Of a DNA stretch of 64,000 nt, positions 21,497-35,100 are shown in pieces. The translations under genes were made by a program, and so were the position numbers. The notes under the pieces are model-generated. The model was not told where the DNA came from. It searched no databases and worked only from the letters and a program-made list of their open reading frames with translations. How positions within the stretch are numbered: the stretch's first letter is position 1; each line of letters begins with the position of its first letter. Origin of the DNA: Rugalucina vietnamica (taxonomy: Eukaryota; Mollusca; Bivalvia; Lucinida; Lucinidae); the NCBI GenBank assembly GCA_964017185.1, contig OZ024875.1, positions 24,995,456-25,059,455 of the forward strand. The letters run 5' to 3'.

Positions 21497-22425
21497 TGTA
21501 CGGGGAGACTTTTTGTAAGCCGTGTGAGATGCTGTAAGCGTTGTAAGTTTTAAGTTGTGAAAATATTGCACGCAATTCAGAAGTTGGTTGAGGAAAATAA
21601 GTTACCTTCTGTTATCTTCATTTCGATCTTCATGTGATGGGTATACAAAGGGAATATGATAAGTATATTAGGAGTATTACAAATACAAAATGCAGACCCA
21701 ACAGGCTTTGCCACTTTCTATTGTGCAGAAATCATTTCCCAAGATTTATACGGAGATTAGTTTCAACTTCTTTCTTTACTCGCAAAACTAATTTCTATTA
21801 CCACGGGAGCTAATTTGACCTACCTTGCTTCCCCCAGGACAAGTTATTCTTCTAACCCTGAATATCTGTGAAGGATTGACCACACTTCCCTTGTCAACTT
21901 ATCACCAATGAAGATCTTACCCAAGATATGGTCAGATATGGGAACACATCTCAATTATTCTTTGAAAACTGAGCATATTGGAAGACAAAAAAGTATTGAG
22001 AAAGTTTGGGGAACTTGCTGCCTGAAATTAATGTTGCTGTTCTGTTCCCAATTATGAAAAAGCTGCATAGTATTGTTTGATTTCATTTGCTTGTTTGTCC
22101 GCTTATACTGAACTAAGAAGAAAATATTTTTGTAAATGGCACACTTTAATAAATTTGACAATTTAACGAGTAATCTATCCAAATCGGAAATTATTGACCT
22201 TTCAAAATAATTGTATTATGCAGAGATTCCATACAGTAAAAAATAATTGTATTATGCAGAGATTCCATACAGTAAAAACCACAGTCATATTCACACCAGA
22301 GTCATGTGCATGTACACTTACTATATGTACACCAACTTGTATCTATTTTTCCGATTTGTATATATTCTATACAGTATGTAAGTAAATGTTCAATTTTCAT
22401 ATTCATTTTCTCTTTGTCACTATCT
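21497..22425. other. Intron sequence with a 38-bp direct duplication
   Basis: No exon recognised. At 22207-22279 a unit beginning AATAATTGTATTATGCAGAG and ending CATACAGTAAAA occurs twice in tandem. Confidence 0.55.
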
Positions 22426-22890
22426 CACAGTATGTTAACTTATTACGTAATCACTGTCCTTCTATTGGATGTGGATCGTGAGTAAACAATGATTACACAC
22501 ATTCGTGTATATCTAGTTGTCGGATATTACACGTTTGGCAAAGCGTTTCGTTGTTGGAAAGAAGAATTTATACTTGATTGGCGCCTGGATAATCAGCCTA
22601 GGTAAGCTTGACGTCTCTTTCACATTTTTGAATCTTTCACAGCATAAAATTGTAAAACTCGATCCAAAGACATTGTTTAACACACAGAATTTGCGCTAAA
22701 ACAGGCCCGCTTTGGGAGAACAGTGTGTTTATCCAAAGATGTATGGTTTATATGTAATCCATAAATACCCTATTTCATCAGTGTTTAATTGATATGGTTG
22801 TGGCATCTTACATAATAGGGAAAACGACGGCCTGCTGTATTTTCGACTGTCCCATTTTCCGTTATTCCTAATGGAAAAAGGAACAAGTAG

Positions 22891-24093
22891 GCAAAGATCA
22901 GGAAAAGGCGCAATCAGAAAAAGATTCCCACTCTAAAAACCGAGGTGGGAAAAAACCAAACTAACAATCAGGTACTTATACCATGAAACATATCGTAAGC
23001 CGAATGAGCAGCTATTTTCCCAATAGGTGGCCACTCAGTTACCATAACTTAACTAAAAATATGAAAACATACATAAGGCGCCAACATCACAAAAAGTTTT
23101 ATACACCAAGACATAAAACAAAAAGAACCACCACAGAAGTATCGACTTGGAACGATCAGTAACACAAAGTTACTGGCGGGCTTAAACCGATTTTACATGG
23201 CCATAACCTCACCCTCAGCTTCCGCAGTGAAAGACTGTACCATTACCTAATGAGTCAATGTACTATTTTCAGTGATGAAAAATTCTTTTAGTGGCAGTAG
23301 ATGCGTTTAGATCAAAGTATATTACAATAAATAAACTTTTCTTTGGTCTCTACTGTGCTGTTTTCAAAACTTGTTACGGCATAAAACTTTATGCTGACCA
23401 CAGATATCAGTTTATTGATGCACGGAATAAATAAACAAAAAAAATCACTAAATTGCTGTTTTAGCTCACTTGAAGTGAAAGATAAAACGCTAGGTTAAAG
23501 AATCAGACTCTTTTCGGCATCCACGAGTGCGCTCGTCCGTCCAGGTGTCAACATTTTCAAACATGGCTAAACACATTTTTTCACGCTTGTTGAATTTACC
23601 TGTTTATTATCGGATTATACAATGTAGCAGTGACAAAGGTAGTTCAGTCACGGCCGTGGTGCCGCTTATATTGCAATTGTAAGCGAAGAACTGTACATGT
23701 AAGAAAGTCGTCTGTACTGTCTACGAGAATGCGTAACCGGGGCAATGATATGCGATTGAAATTAGTGGACAATACTACTATTAAATGAATCCTGACCAAC
23801 GTGTTTTTGTCCGCATCTCATGTGTAGTCTGCTTTGTGTGATCTTCGAAAGGAAAGCCCCTGCAGGGTTTCTCAAGCAAAGCAAATATATTTGTGCTGTT
23901 TGCACATTATGTGCATTTTTGTGTTTTGGTTAAGTTTGGTAAATGAGTGGCCACCTACTGGGAAAATAGCTGTTCACTCTGCGTATGATATGTTTTCTTA
24001 GTATAAGTACCTGATTGATTATTTAAGTCTTTTGCCACACCGGTTTTTGGATTGGGAATTTCTTTCTGATTGCGCCATTTCCTGACCATTGCC
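22891..24093. mobile_element. Nested inverted-repeat element
   Basis: About 22891-23037 and 23943-24093 are reverse complements with scattered differences. Shared blocks are GGCGCAATCAGAAA, GCTATTTTCCCA and GTGGCCACTCA. The arms enclose about 900 bases without a gene. Parts of the same arms recur at about 29170-29300 and 29465-29510. Confidence 0.6.
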
Positions 24094-24406
24094 TACATTT
24101 ACATTTTTCTAGCCTTCATCTGTGGCTGTACATCTAGCCTTCATCTGTTGGACCTGGTCCGAATGACAGAAAACCGAGTTTCACACGGCACTTATAAATT
24201 ACGATGATTACTTCATACCCTACAAATGGTGACGTAAATTTCGTTTTGTGCAGAGATAAGCAACTTAGTATATAATCAAATGTGCTGTAAATATCATTCG
24301 ACGTTTCTCTTAATCTGCATCTAGCAGTATGCATCGCATTATACATGTTTCTATACAATTCTCACTTACAATTATATATAAAGATTATTTGTTTGAGGTG
24401 AATACT

Positions 24407-24510
24407 AAATATATTTCATCGAGTGTGTTGAAAACATCAGAATTTTCACGATTGCGCAGCAAAATTGAAAAACAATCGAGGTTGTCAACACACAAGATGA
24501 AATAGATTTG
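24407..24510. repeat. Hairpin repeat
   Basis: The arms TATTTCATCGAGTGTGTTGA and its imperfect complement TCAACACACAAGATGAAATA flank a loop of about 50 bases. MITE-like; no coding sequence. Confidence 0.5.
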
Positions 24511-25124
24511 CTATTTGCTGAAATAAAAGTGCTTTTTTTATATTTGAAACAATTATAATGGCCTGTACAATACCTATAACACGGATAGACGTTGAAAATG
24601 CAAAATCAAAAATCATTTATATTTTGTAACCAAATAATGACAAGGTTACGTTTTGACGCAGGCAACCCACCATCCTAATCATGTTTCATATAAAACTATA
24701 TTGCCTTTGGCTAATAGTACCATGTCTCAAGAATACTCATTTTTGAAAATGTTGACAGCCGCACGGATTCCCTGACGCACGGACGGGCACCGTTTCAAGT
24801 CTAATATTGATTCAATTGCGAAATGTGCTTCCGAAAAGTAACAGTGCAAAAATGATATCATCTGATATTGCACTAGTGCAAAAATGATATCACTTATTAT
24901 CGCGACCTTCGTGTAGATATTTCAATTTTTTACGCTAACTCTCAACAAAATATCAAATATCAGAAGCAGATATTTATAGCTCTATAATAAAAGGGTTATT
25001 GCACTGATATATCTACGGACGCTCGCAATCTCGCGTCCTTCGATATCCAAACTTGGGACAATATTCACCGATATCATTGCAATAACCATATATTATTATC
25101 TCCTTGCTTCCTGGAATGCTTTTG

Positions 25125-25345
25125 TTTGTTGGAAAAGTCATGTCGGGACGTTGCCTCCATTTTATGAGACTTATACCTAAAATGAGGATGTGATGACATC
25201 CAACACGTGCTTAAAATATAACTATCCAACTAAGCCACAAAGGCTTATAATACATGTATGTATGGATGGTTTGACTTTAACCACTTTTCCTGGGCAGGCT
25301 CAACCCAAAACAGTTTAACAGTAATCAGATGGTCTTCCTTGAAAG
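25125..25345. repeat. Dispersed repeat, same family as 28880-29112
   Basis: Contains CATGTCGGGACG, TGCCTCCATTTTATG, GATGACATCCAA and ACCACTTTTCCTGG blocks in the same order and orientation as 28880-29112. A shorter relative is at 58385-58545. Non-coding. Confidence 0.6.
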
Positions 25346-25867
25346 AGTTCATAAATAGGTCATATATAATATCTTCCTAATCATACCTTTACTCAGGTTT
25401 GGTTTAACATAAAATGATAATCTTATTTAAATGGTCGACGAAACTCGTGCATGTATGAAGAAACGTAACGACAGAATGCGTAAAAATAGTAGTGACCACA
25501 AAAGTTATTATTACTTATTCAGTAATGTAGTATCAGATATCCATGAAGCTAGATACATGGCCTTTTACGTTTAAAAACTCGCTATGTAAGCGATCAGTCG
25601 GCCACGAGACGCTTGCCTGGGCAGTGGGTTTATCATTGAACAAAAGAATTAAAACACAAAGACATACGAAAATACTTCTAACTTACCCTATTCAGGCGAC
25701 CGTTGCTAAACCATATTATGTCACACAGTTTTTCCGAGATAAAACCTCAAATTATAAAGATTTCCATATACGTGTAACAAACGAATATGTGTAAACATTG
25801 TTTTACACACGATCCACATCCGAATGAAGGACAGTGATTACGTAATAAGTTAACATACTGTGTATCT

Positions 25868-26179
25868 ACTTTGTAGGCTATTAACATTGGCATATGCTGA
25901 ATGAAAATTATTAATATTTTGCATTTTGTTTGATTTCATTAAAATCCCGATCCATAGGAACTGTATAGTACAAATACTTTGACCTAGACGGAATATTTCC
26001 ATCGGTGTTCCGTTAGACCACTCCACACGGAAGAGGAGCGATGTCACGAAGTGTATCGGAGTGCAGGTTAGCCCGCTAATCTAACTTTGACCGTGCCGGT
26101 TTACCTCTGACATAGATATGCATTTGTTGATCGGACTGCTTCAAATAAATATAGACGTTGAGGAGCCAATAGACCCTGG
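25868..26179. other. Intron sequence, nothing recognised
   Basis: No exon, RNA gene or clear repeat identified between the TIR element and the next inverted repeat. Confidence 0.5.
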
Positions 26180-28879
26180 TGCACCATGCCGGGGATTTTT
26201 GTAGGGTATAATTTTCTGAAAGCCCATCCAATTCCCTTTAAAATGACACTTGTTAGCACTCTGACCGTTGGGGCGTTTGGACGTAGCGGCCTTTCGAATG
26301 TGTTACGTACGTGACATGTTACCAATTTCACGAGGATCGCAATAAAAACAACCTTTGGTATATTTTTATGAAGTTTTGTGTTAAAACAAACACGAAAATT
26401 AGCAAATAGGAAAATTTTGCTAAAACAGATGCTTTTCTATGAACATAATTCATTGTACCACGTATGTAACATATGTAACAAAGTATGCAGTAGACGTTCC
26501 ATATAAACAAACAGTACATCGAATTTCTGACGCAAATAAACAAACTGATTGTGTGGAAATATTTTTGAATAAAAATTTTTGAATTTTATTCTATTCCTGT
26601 TATCCATATTAGTTCACTCAAAAGTTTGTACTTTGTTTGCAGCTGCAAGTCATATATTGAAATTTGTGTCGTCCCAACTTGCCAGTACACATATATTTAC
26701 GCGTAAAACTAAATCATACTTAGTCATTCTCAAAGGGACACTGGGGAATGGTACAATTCAGCGATACATTCTAGTTTAAACTTGGCATTGTCTAAATGGT
26801 AAACTTATAATAAACAAATGGCATCTATTGATTGTTACCGAGTGGTTTGTCATTGGTAACGTAGATTACGGCAAGATACCGTAAGAACATTCCCTGCATA
26901 CAGAGGGCTGAGGTGAAATAAGTTGTGAGGATTTGTTTTGAAATAATGAATTTAGTGTTTGCAAGTAAGTCTGCTGTCCAAATTATTTAACCAACAATGT
27001 TTGGACTTTGTTTGCTAATGTATCCCGTTGAGTGAAACTTGTATCATTCTTGCTTGACTACATACATGTATTTGACATATACATATTTGAAAATACATAA
27101 TATAATTTCTTGAAGAGTCATTGGGGGAAAAACTCAGTGACGCATTTTCAGTTTAAATTCGCGATTGTTTTAATGGTTACAAGCTTAATACTAACACAGC
27201 GGCACCTTAAAGCATGTCGCCTAGTGCCTTGTTATATGGTAACGTAGATAACGGTAAGTGCCGAAAAGTCATTTCCACTCATACAAAAAGGGCTAAGATT
27301 CCTAAACGCTTATGAATCAGAACAAAAATAAAACACGTCTTAGATTTCAGAATTTGGCTCTAAAATGGTTTCAGTGTTTTTGGTCAATATTATATAATTC
27401 TAATCAGTCTTTCAATCAATCAATCATAAAATTCACTAGATATTACAAGAGAACAACCAATCTGCGTCATATTTATGCAAGCAAAATGTGAAGATGGAAT
27501 GATTAACTTTAGCCATGGTTATGTGACGTAGCCTTACAGCTGATGTGTAACAAGGCACCATAGGGCTAAACTTGTTGAAGCTACATAAAATGAGCCTTGC
27601 AGGTATGTCTATTGACGTCAAGATTGGTGTCATCAAGGCTTTTGAGTGAGTGCTATAGCTAATTCAAACGTCATAATAATCTAAGGGATCGACAAAAATG
27701 GTGGATTTTATGGGGTTGGCAAGATATTTTTATTTACATCTATTATGTCAAAACTATTGCATTCTAAATTGAAACTGCACATGATATTGTAATGTTAGAC
27801 CATAATGTGCTTTGTATTACACAGAAAAGAAACTCTAATATGTTTGCTTAAATGTGACTGCTGAAAACATGTGGGCAAAATGTATTTTGTTAGTGAAATT
27901 ATAAATGATTATACCTGTAATTTTACCAAACTGATATGGTAAGACAAACAGTGGCAGTGCTAAACGAGCGTTCTTCTCTATTGAGAACAACATTAAGCGC
28001 GACGACTTGGGGCTTTGTTCCTTTTGATTGGTTATACACCTAACATGCATTGAATGGTTAGTGAAAGATGGATACTTGCATGAAATCTGCAAAACGCAAC
28101 ATAATTAGGTTGCTAATGATGATAATGCTATAATGTAGTCACTACTTAATTCTGAACCAAGATACACAGTGGGGAGCGTGGTGATCTAGTCGTACAGTGT
28201 CGAGCAAAGGAGTGAGAACTTGGTTGTTCGAAACTTTCTTTACCGTGAATTTTCTAGAAGTATAGCCAAAAACAAAAACGGCAACAAAGGAAATATATGA
28301 TGTCTACTCCATCTACCATCAAGTAAGAATCACTTTAAAACAATCAGTAGCAAGCAACAATGGAGGTTACGGGACAGAAAACACTTACTAGCTGCCCTCT
28401 TTATCACGAAAATTTGTCATTTGCGCTTTTACTGTCTGCGATACCGCAAGCTACATATGTATTTTATTTAGACGGATACAGTTCTGCAGTTTAAATGCAT
28501 AAGGGAGAACCAGATCAGAACAGAACTCCGGTTTCCATGACAATGTATAATATTAATGGTTGAAAGTACTATGGTCACTCTAGCGGTTATATCTTTGATC
28601 GTATCTCCTTTGAACTACGGTATAAGCTGCCCTTGAGAACAAGACAAAATATGTTACACGTTAATTTGTGAATTTGTAAGTGTGGCCATTCTAGAGCATC
28701 TTCACTTCTGTAAGAAGTAAATGTTCATATGTGATCATATGTAAGTAAGGGATGAAAATTCACATTACTGGCGTGTCTGGAAATATTGTTTAAATAGGCT
28801 GGGCTGGGGCAAGACACTTCGTGTGTCTTGCTCAGTCCACTGAGGTTCATATGGCAGTTTTCTTTTGCTCCAAAGTTTC

Positions 28880-29112
28880 TTTGTTTGTTTGAATTGATGC
28901 TCGGCGTCCCAGTCAACAGCTATGGTCATGTCCGGACGGTGCCTCCATTTTATGGGACATACCCAAAATTAAGACGCCATGACATCCAAAAATTGCTTCA
29001 AATAAAACCACCCAACTAAACCATTGAGACTTATATGTATGAATGGCTTGACTTAACCACTTTTCCTGGACAGGCTCAGACTAGAGCGGTTAACCAGTAA
29101 TCAGATGGTCAG
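28880..29112. repeat. Dispersed repeat copy
   Basis: Same block order as 25125-25345 (CATGTCCGGACGGTGCCTCC, CCATGACATCCAA, ACCACTTTTCCTGG, AACCAGTAATCAGATGG). Confidence 0.6.
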
Positions 29113-29567
29113 TCAGTCAGTAGTATCAGTTATGTTACATGTGATCCTAAAAAGGTACACGTAGGCAATGGTCAGGAAAGGGCGCAATCAGAAAGAAATT
29201 CACATTCCAAAAGCTGAGGTGGGAAAAACTAAATTGACAATTAGGCACTAATACTTAGAAAGCATATACAGGCTGTATCTGTGGTGTAGGTTTAGTTTTA
29301 TTGTGAAATAATTGATGCATTTTATGAGCAAAGCTATATGAATACACAATTTTACATTGCTTCACAAAACGTTCCACGTTTGTATTTCTTTTGTGGTCCT
29401 ACATGTATTTGTTTTAGGTTTTGGTGTCGATTTCTGAAGTCACACGGAAGTAGTTAAGTTCAGGTTGTTGTATGGCCACCTTTAGTGAAATAGCTGCTCA
29501 CTAAGCTAATATAAGTGCTTTAGAGCCTTCACTTTATGGTACATTTGATACGTATGATATATTATAC

Positions 29568-29694
29568 CGATCGTAGTAGACTGACGTCACAGCTTTACCA
29601 TTAACATTATGAAGGAAATGAATGTATCTGACCAATCGCAACAGGGGAGTCATTCAGTTTTATAGCGGTAAATCTATGACGTGAGTCTACGATC
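29568..29694. mobile_element. 127-bp palindromic MITE
   Basis: GATCGTAGTAGACTGACGTC at the left and GACGTGAGTCTACGATC at the right are inverted repeats of about 30 bases that also share a GGTAAA/TTTACC block. Non-coding. Confidence 0.6.
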
Positions 29695-29865
29695 ATAATA
29701 GAACTATACAATAATGTGAATACGCAAATTTGTATTTTAGCAGAATAGAACCGCAAAAAAAAAATAAAATAAATTTTATTCTATTCCTGTTACTGATTAA
29801 ATCCTTTTCAGACTTAATTATTATTAGGTGGGCGATTGTTGCCCTTTTAGATCTCATTTCTTTCA

Positions 29866-30270
29866 TTTTTAGGACAGATATTCAGTAAATTTAATTTACT
29901 GATTGAAATGATTATGGGAGAAGAATGATAATCTATTATAAATTATAAGTATTTGAATCTTTAAATAAAATACGAAATTGTAACATACGTTACCATGCCA
30001 TTACGTAAAATATGTTACCGTTATCATGAAGCATGGTCTGTAGTTGATTTTTGTGTGCTTTTAATACCTTTTAGGACAGATATTCAATAAATTTAATTTC
30101 CTAATTGAAATAACTGTGAGAGAAAAATGATAATTTGCAATTAATCATAAGTTAATGATTCTATAGTGAAAATACAAAAATGTTACATACGTTACCATGA
30201 CATTACGTAAAATATGTTACCATAATCATGAAGCATGGTCTGTAGTTGATTTTTCGTGTGCTTTTAATAC
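29866..30270. repeat. 202-bp unit in two tandem copies
   Basis: AGGACAGATATTC begins at 29871 and again at 30073. Both units also share TTACGTAAAATATGTTACC and GAAGCATGGTCTGTAGTTG. Two diverged copies only. Confidence 0.7.
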
Positions 30271-30865
30271 CTATGGACGTTTTATTTCGAAAACTGGGAT
30301 GTTGTTCAGGAAAGGAAGTGTCTTTGTTCTGTTTCTGCTGGGACATGTTTATTAATGGGCATACTATTTGAATGGGGGTAGGGGAAGACAATCAGCATCT
30401 GTGGAGTGACGGAAGGTCACAGAGAGCTCTATTATATGTCATTTTAAAGGGCAAGGACTGTAAATAACTATAATAGAAATTGTATTTTGATATTTGGTCT
30501 AAGCTATATTCTATAAGAAACGAAACACGGTGGATATGCCAAATTACATGGGTTATTTACGTTACTTCTGTTGTACCACTAGTCATGAAATCTAAATGTT
30601 ATTGAATTTGGTCCTATTAGGTTAGGTAACATCTCTGCTACATATTTAAAGGTAAAGTTCTTGTCAAATATTTGTTTTTGTCATAAATATTGGTGATCCC
30701 CTTAGCAGTTTGAATTTAAAAATCATACATCGGTAACGTACGTAACACGCCCTGGCACGATAAAGCCCCAGCAGTCAGAGTGCTAACAAGCGGCATTTAG
30801 TAGCTTAGGGTAATGGCTTTCAGAAAATATATGTCTACAAAAATCCCCGGCATGGTGCACCTCTG

Positions 30866-31762
30866 CCATATACTATGTGATAACCTAATATGTTTTCAAC
30901 AATACGACTCTATGATGGTTAAACAAAATGTGACCACGTGCTTCACATGGCATTGTTAGAACGCGTAGAACAATTATATAAGTGCTCCTTTTCTAGTGTT
31001 TACAAATTACATTACAAAACCTTTATTTCAAGAATCTTTGCACCTCTCCCGTTAAAAAACGGATATGCTGCAAAATAGCTACTTGTACAGTATGTATGTA
31101 CTATTTACATGTGTCAGATGTATGTATTTTGTTTACATTATATGTATTGTTATGCATGCGACTTGCTATCCTGTATGATTGCTGTTGTATATGTTTATAT
31201 GCTCATTGGCCGTGATGGATTTTTGCATTAATAAAGTATTCAGTATTCAAATCTTTATCACATGAGATCAAGCGGAACGATCAAAGTATTTGCACTATAA
31301 TACGAATATTCATTTGGTTTTCAAATACGTAACACAACATGTTAAAGATGTAAATAAGATTTCTTCTGTCTGCGTGATTGAACATTCAAACAGGGACGAA
31401 AAGACGAATTATTAATTATATACTCACGGGCGATTGATGGAAAAACATTCCTGCTTCTGTACTACTTATTATTCAAAACAAATGCAATTTGTAAATATGC
31501 GCCCAGATGGCACCCTCCAGTCAACATTACGAGAAAATGGCAGCAACACTTTGGCCGTGGCGAGGACATTTTGTGTCAAACTTGAGCACGAGAGGCAACC
31601 ATGATTTTGCACACAAACATGTTTGGTTAACGATAGCTGAAAATGGGGTTTATCATTTTCAAAAGTTTGAAGGGTTATGTCATGTGTTGAAGGGTTGTGT
31701 CATTGAAGTTTGAGTAAAATCAAACACGCACTTCCAGAACACGCAGAAACATGGAATTGGCA

Positions 31763-31806
<44 letters not shown>

Positions 31807-31985
31807 CCCATTAAATGTAAGAAATCCGGTGAAGCGGTGAAGGTAAAATATCCTTCGATTCTTTTTCTAAGTATACATTATAGTATCGTATTTTAAGCTT
31901 ATAATGTTTAAATATATGATAATTTTAAAGTTTATATACTTACTTAGATTGCATTGAAAGCTGAACATAACCTTTCATTTTGCAG
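30866..31985. other. End of the long first intron, with a poly(T) tract
   Basis: No gene. A run of about 42 T lies at 31765-31806. The frame at 31507-31713 has no recognisable domain. Confidence 0.5.
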
Positions 31986-32134
31986 TTGATCTGTCTGCGG
32001 ATGACTTGAGGCCTTTCAGAGGATTCCTAGTAATAGCTCATCGTGTAAAAGGGGACAGAGAGCGCCCACTCGGGACCTTCATAAACTTTCCCGAACACAA
32101 GGCTCAATCTACATATTGCGTTTATGATAAAAAT
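31986..32134 (+). CDS. FRRS1: FRRS1-like exon: C-terminal half of Reeler domain, part 1
   Basis: Acceptor CATTTTGCAG ends at 31985; donor AAAAT|GTAAGT begins at 32135. With the base left from exon 9421-9567 it reads in frame and leaves phase 0. It encodes a strand followed by LRPFRGFLVIAHR, then PLGTFINFPEH and a cysteine in QSTYCVYDKN. The F-x-G-F-L-V-x-A pattern and the following G-x-F are core Reeler features. Extracellular in the FRRS1 family. Confidence 0.85.
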
Positions 32135-35100
32135 GTAAGTAACAAATTCCTCTTGCGGAATTCATTCGAAATTTTATTTTACACGTAACAATGGTTGTCT
32201 GGTGTGATTGTCTGATACAAATGTAGATTGTATGCAAGAAAGTTATTGGTCGTGGCCTTTTAAAAACTCTACTTTTGCCACGAATAGTTTATACCTGAAA
32301 CCTGTCATATACCACTCAAAGCTTGATAGGGATCAAAACTTTATCTTTGATCACATGACATACGGGTAATCTAGACATGTAGCAGAGCCATCACTGTGCA
32401 AACATTCCATCTTCTTTGGCGTTGCCTACGAGCGCTTCTCGCAGACTTCCAGAAACGATGGACCCCCTCCACCACTTCTGATATTGAAGTCGTCACTGTC
32501 GCCTACCCTATCCAATTCTTTCATTAATTCCCTCTTACTGGTAAACTGTTTTGATACTAGAAATCGAAATGTCGATACTTTAATGTCTGGAACGCACTTT
32601 AGAAATATTTCAGAAAGGACATCTATGCCTTAGATTGAGATAGTCCCTAAATGACAAATATGTCTCTTTCAAAGACGAAAATGCCTTGTTTGATAAAATT
32701 ATTGTGTTCTTGCATATTTTAATTGTCAATGACATAATTTATGTCAATTTTAACATAAAATTGGGAATCACATTTCTAAGCATTAATGCAATACGCATTG
32801 ATTGAAAGCAAATTTACTTTTGAACCTGTACTGTATCTCTATATCATCTACATGGCCTACATATGCTCACCCTGACACCGGTTTGACAAGAAATCCGACC
32901 ATGAATGATTACAATTCTACAGTTGATGTATTTAAAATTGTCCATAACAACTGTGCTTATTTTAGCTCAGGGAAAATTTCAGGAAATTGTACATTTATGC
33001 CTCGCTGACCCTGTTCCCCCCCTAGACCCAGGATGCCACTTTGATATGTTGTGTGAATGTGAAAAACACATAAACTGACGAAAGGGCATGCTGGGTCCCG
33101 GGGGGGAACACACCTAGAATTAAACTATAAGATTGTAAATTAAAGATCTTATGCACCATGGTAACATTTCTTTCAAAATAAACTTAAATTTACAAAACAA
33201 TAACTAATCAATGTGTGTATATTGTTCAGTATTCATATGACAAACGAGCCCAAATTTATTTGCTTAAAAAGTGCTGTTGACAAACAAATGCAAATCAGTT
33301 CAAAGTCTAATGGTTCATTTGTACCAAAGATGGGGTGGGTTGTGAAAATATTTAGTTGCATTGTCTCGATTCTGTTAAATCAGCCAAACTGTTTTGTAAA
33401 CGAAAGTGTATATATTTCTTCGCCTATAAATGTTAAATTCAGCCCAATAGTCATAACATGAAAATTTCGTCCTCCCAAATCTGACATTTAGGGACTTCTT
33501 ACATCTAAGCCATAGATCTTCTTTGTGATTTTGGGTGAAAAACATGATTTTACCCATTTTTTTTTTTTCGCTTAAAAAGTTGTCCTTTACTACGTTTTAA
33601 AACATTTCATTACGAGAACTTGCCCATGCAATAGATATTTTTGAACTTTGAAAATTGAAAAAAAAAAAAAAAAAACAGCAGAAATTTTTTGATATTTTCT
33701 TATTTTTTGAGGCGGTTGTAAGGTGTACCCACAATCTATGTTTTGGAGCAAAAATTAGAAAAAAAATAGGTATACCCCTGCATACCCCAGTATTGCTATA
33801 AACTGGGGTTCAATGGGGGTATACATTACACGGACATCTTTTCGTGACTGAACATTTTCTTAATGGAAATTTGATTTATGCATTGGACAACACATTTTAA
33901 AAACCAATCAGAGTGCGAATTCAAAATCGTTTCAGTTTCATACCCACATAGCAAAGGCGAACATTATAAGCAAAATCTGATATCCAAATGTTTCCACATA
34001 TGCTTTATGTCTGTATAGTAGAACAACTTTTACTTTTTGTTACGCAATGCACAATACAATTCAGCAGACCATAAAATGTTAACTTAAAATTAATATCACA
34101 ACTTGTATCCGTCATTATTTGTGCATAATTAATATCTTTGTTGCAGGAGAGGAACTAAATAAGCAGTTTGCTTCCGCTCTGATCCTGTTTGACTGTGTAT
34201 ATTTATGTTTGTATTATATGTTATCAGATGAAAAAAAATATGTTTAAACTAAGCAAAACCATTTATTTTTTTATTTTTATTTTATTTTTTATTTATTTAT
34301 TTATTTTATTTTATTTTTTTTTTGTTGTTGTTGTTGTTGTTGTTGTTGTAAAAACGCATTTTTGACGAAAGAAAATCTCTATTGTATCACTTAGAAACTT
34401 TTTTTCTTGAAACCCGTAGGCCCAGCCATTTGGTTTTGTGTTATTGAAAATTTTAGAGGTGCATGTGTTCGGACCCATGTGTTATAAAAAAGAAATGTAA
34501 TTTCATTAAACTTTCTATTTTCTTTACATGGATAAATGTCCTACACATACGAGCGTATATGTAAAAACTGAACTTGAAATATATTGGTTATCGGGCCCCC
34601 TGACATAATACTGAAAATGATCCTTATCAAACACATGTGTTGGCGTATGTGGAATCTAGGCAGTTCGCCCAGATGGCGGTCAATTCGCTATAAATTACTT
34701 TTTACTTGTTAGCAGGCTCACAAGGTGAGCTTATAGTATATAGTAATCGTAAAACCGCAAAAGCACAAGGCATAGAGCTTTCATAGTTTGTGGGTAGCAA
34801 TGTATAGTGGTCCTGTTTATAATTCATGCCAATTGTACCCCTGGGGTCCATACAGGCCTCGCCCCGGGGGTGTCATTATGTGCCATAGGCTTATAATGGG
34901 AAATACATGAAAAAAAAATCTTCTTCTCTGAAACCACAAGAGCCAAAAATTCTATATTTGGTATGCAACATTGTTATGTAGAGCTTTACATAAATCCTGC
35001 GAATCATATCCCTGGGGTAAAAAATGGCCCAATCCCGGGAGTCATTAGCTCCCATAGTAATAACTTACAATGGGAAAAACATAAAAAAAAATCTTCTTCT

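Larger units (their letters stand above)
22426..25862. mobile_element. 3.4 kb TIR element with 5-bp target duplication
   Basis: The left terminus is CACAGTATGTTAACTTATTA; the right terminus is its reverse complement. The inverted repeats continue for about 100 bases (also TCACTGTCCTTC and GATGTGGATCGTG). The element is flanked by TATCT at 22421-22425 and 25863-25867, a clean 5-bp target duplication. The interior has no open frame longer than about 85 codons, so no transposase. It contains a nested inverted repeat (22891-24093) and a hairpin (24407-24510). CAC ends with 5-bp duplications are a feature of the Transib/RAG group, but other classes are possible. Confidence 0.75.
26180..30865. repeat. 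Long-range inverted pair bounding 4.7 kb
   Basis: About 26180-26315 and 30727-30865 are reverse complements. Shared blocks are GGTGCACCATGCCGGGGATT, CTGAAAGCC, TGTTAGCACTCTGAC and GTTACGTACGT. They could be the termini of one 4.7 kb non-autonomous element or two copies in opposite orientation. Between them lie a diverged direct duplication (about 26700-26900 and 27110-27300, sharing GGTAACGTAGAT), the dispersed repeat at 28880, a MITE at 29568 and a tandem duplication at 29866. No exon was recognised here; 27300-28880 has no identifiable feature. Confidence 0.55.
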
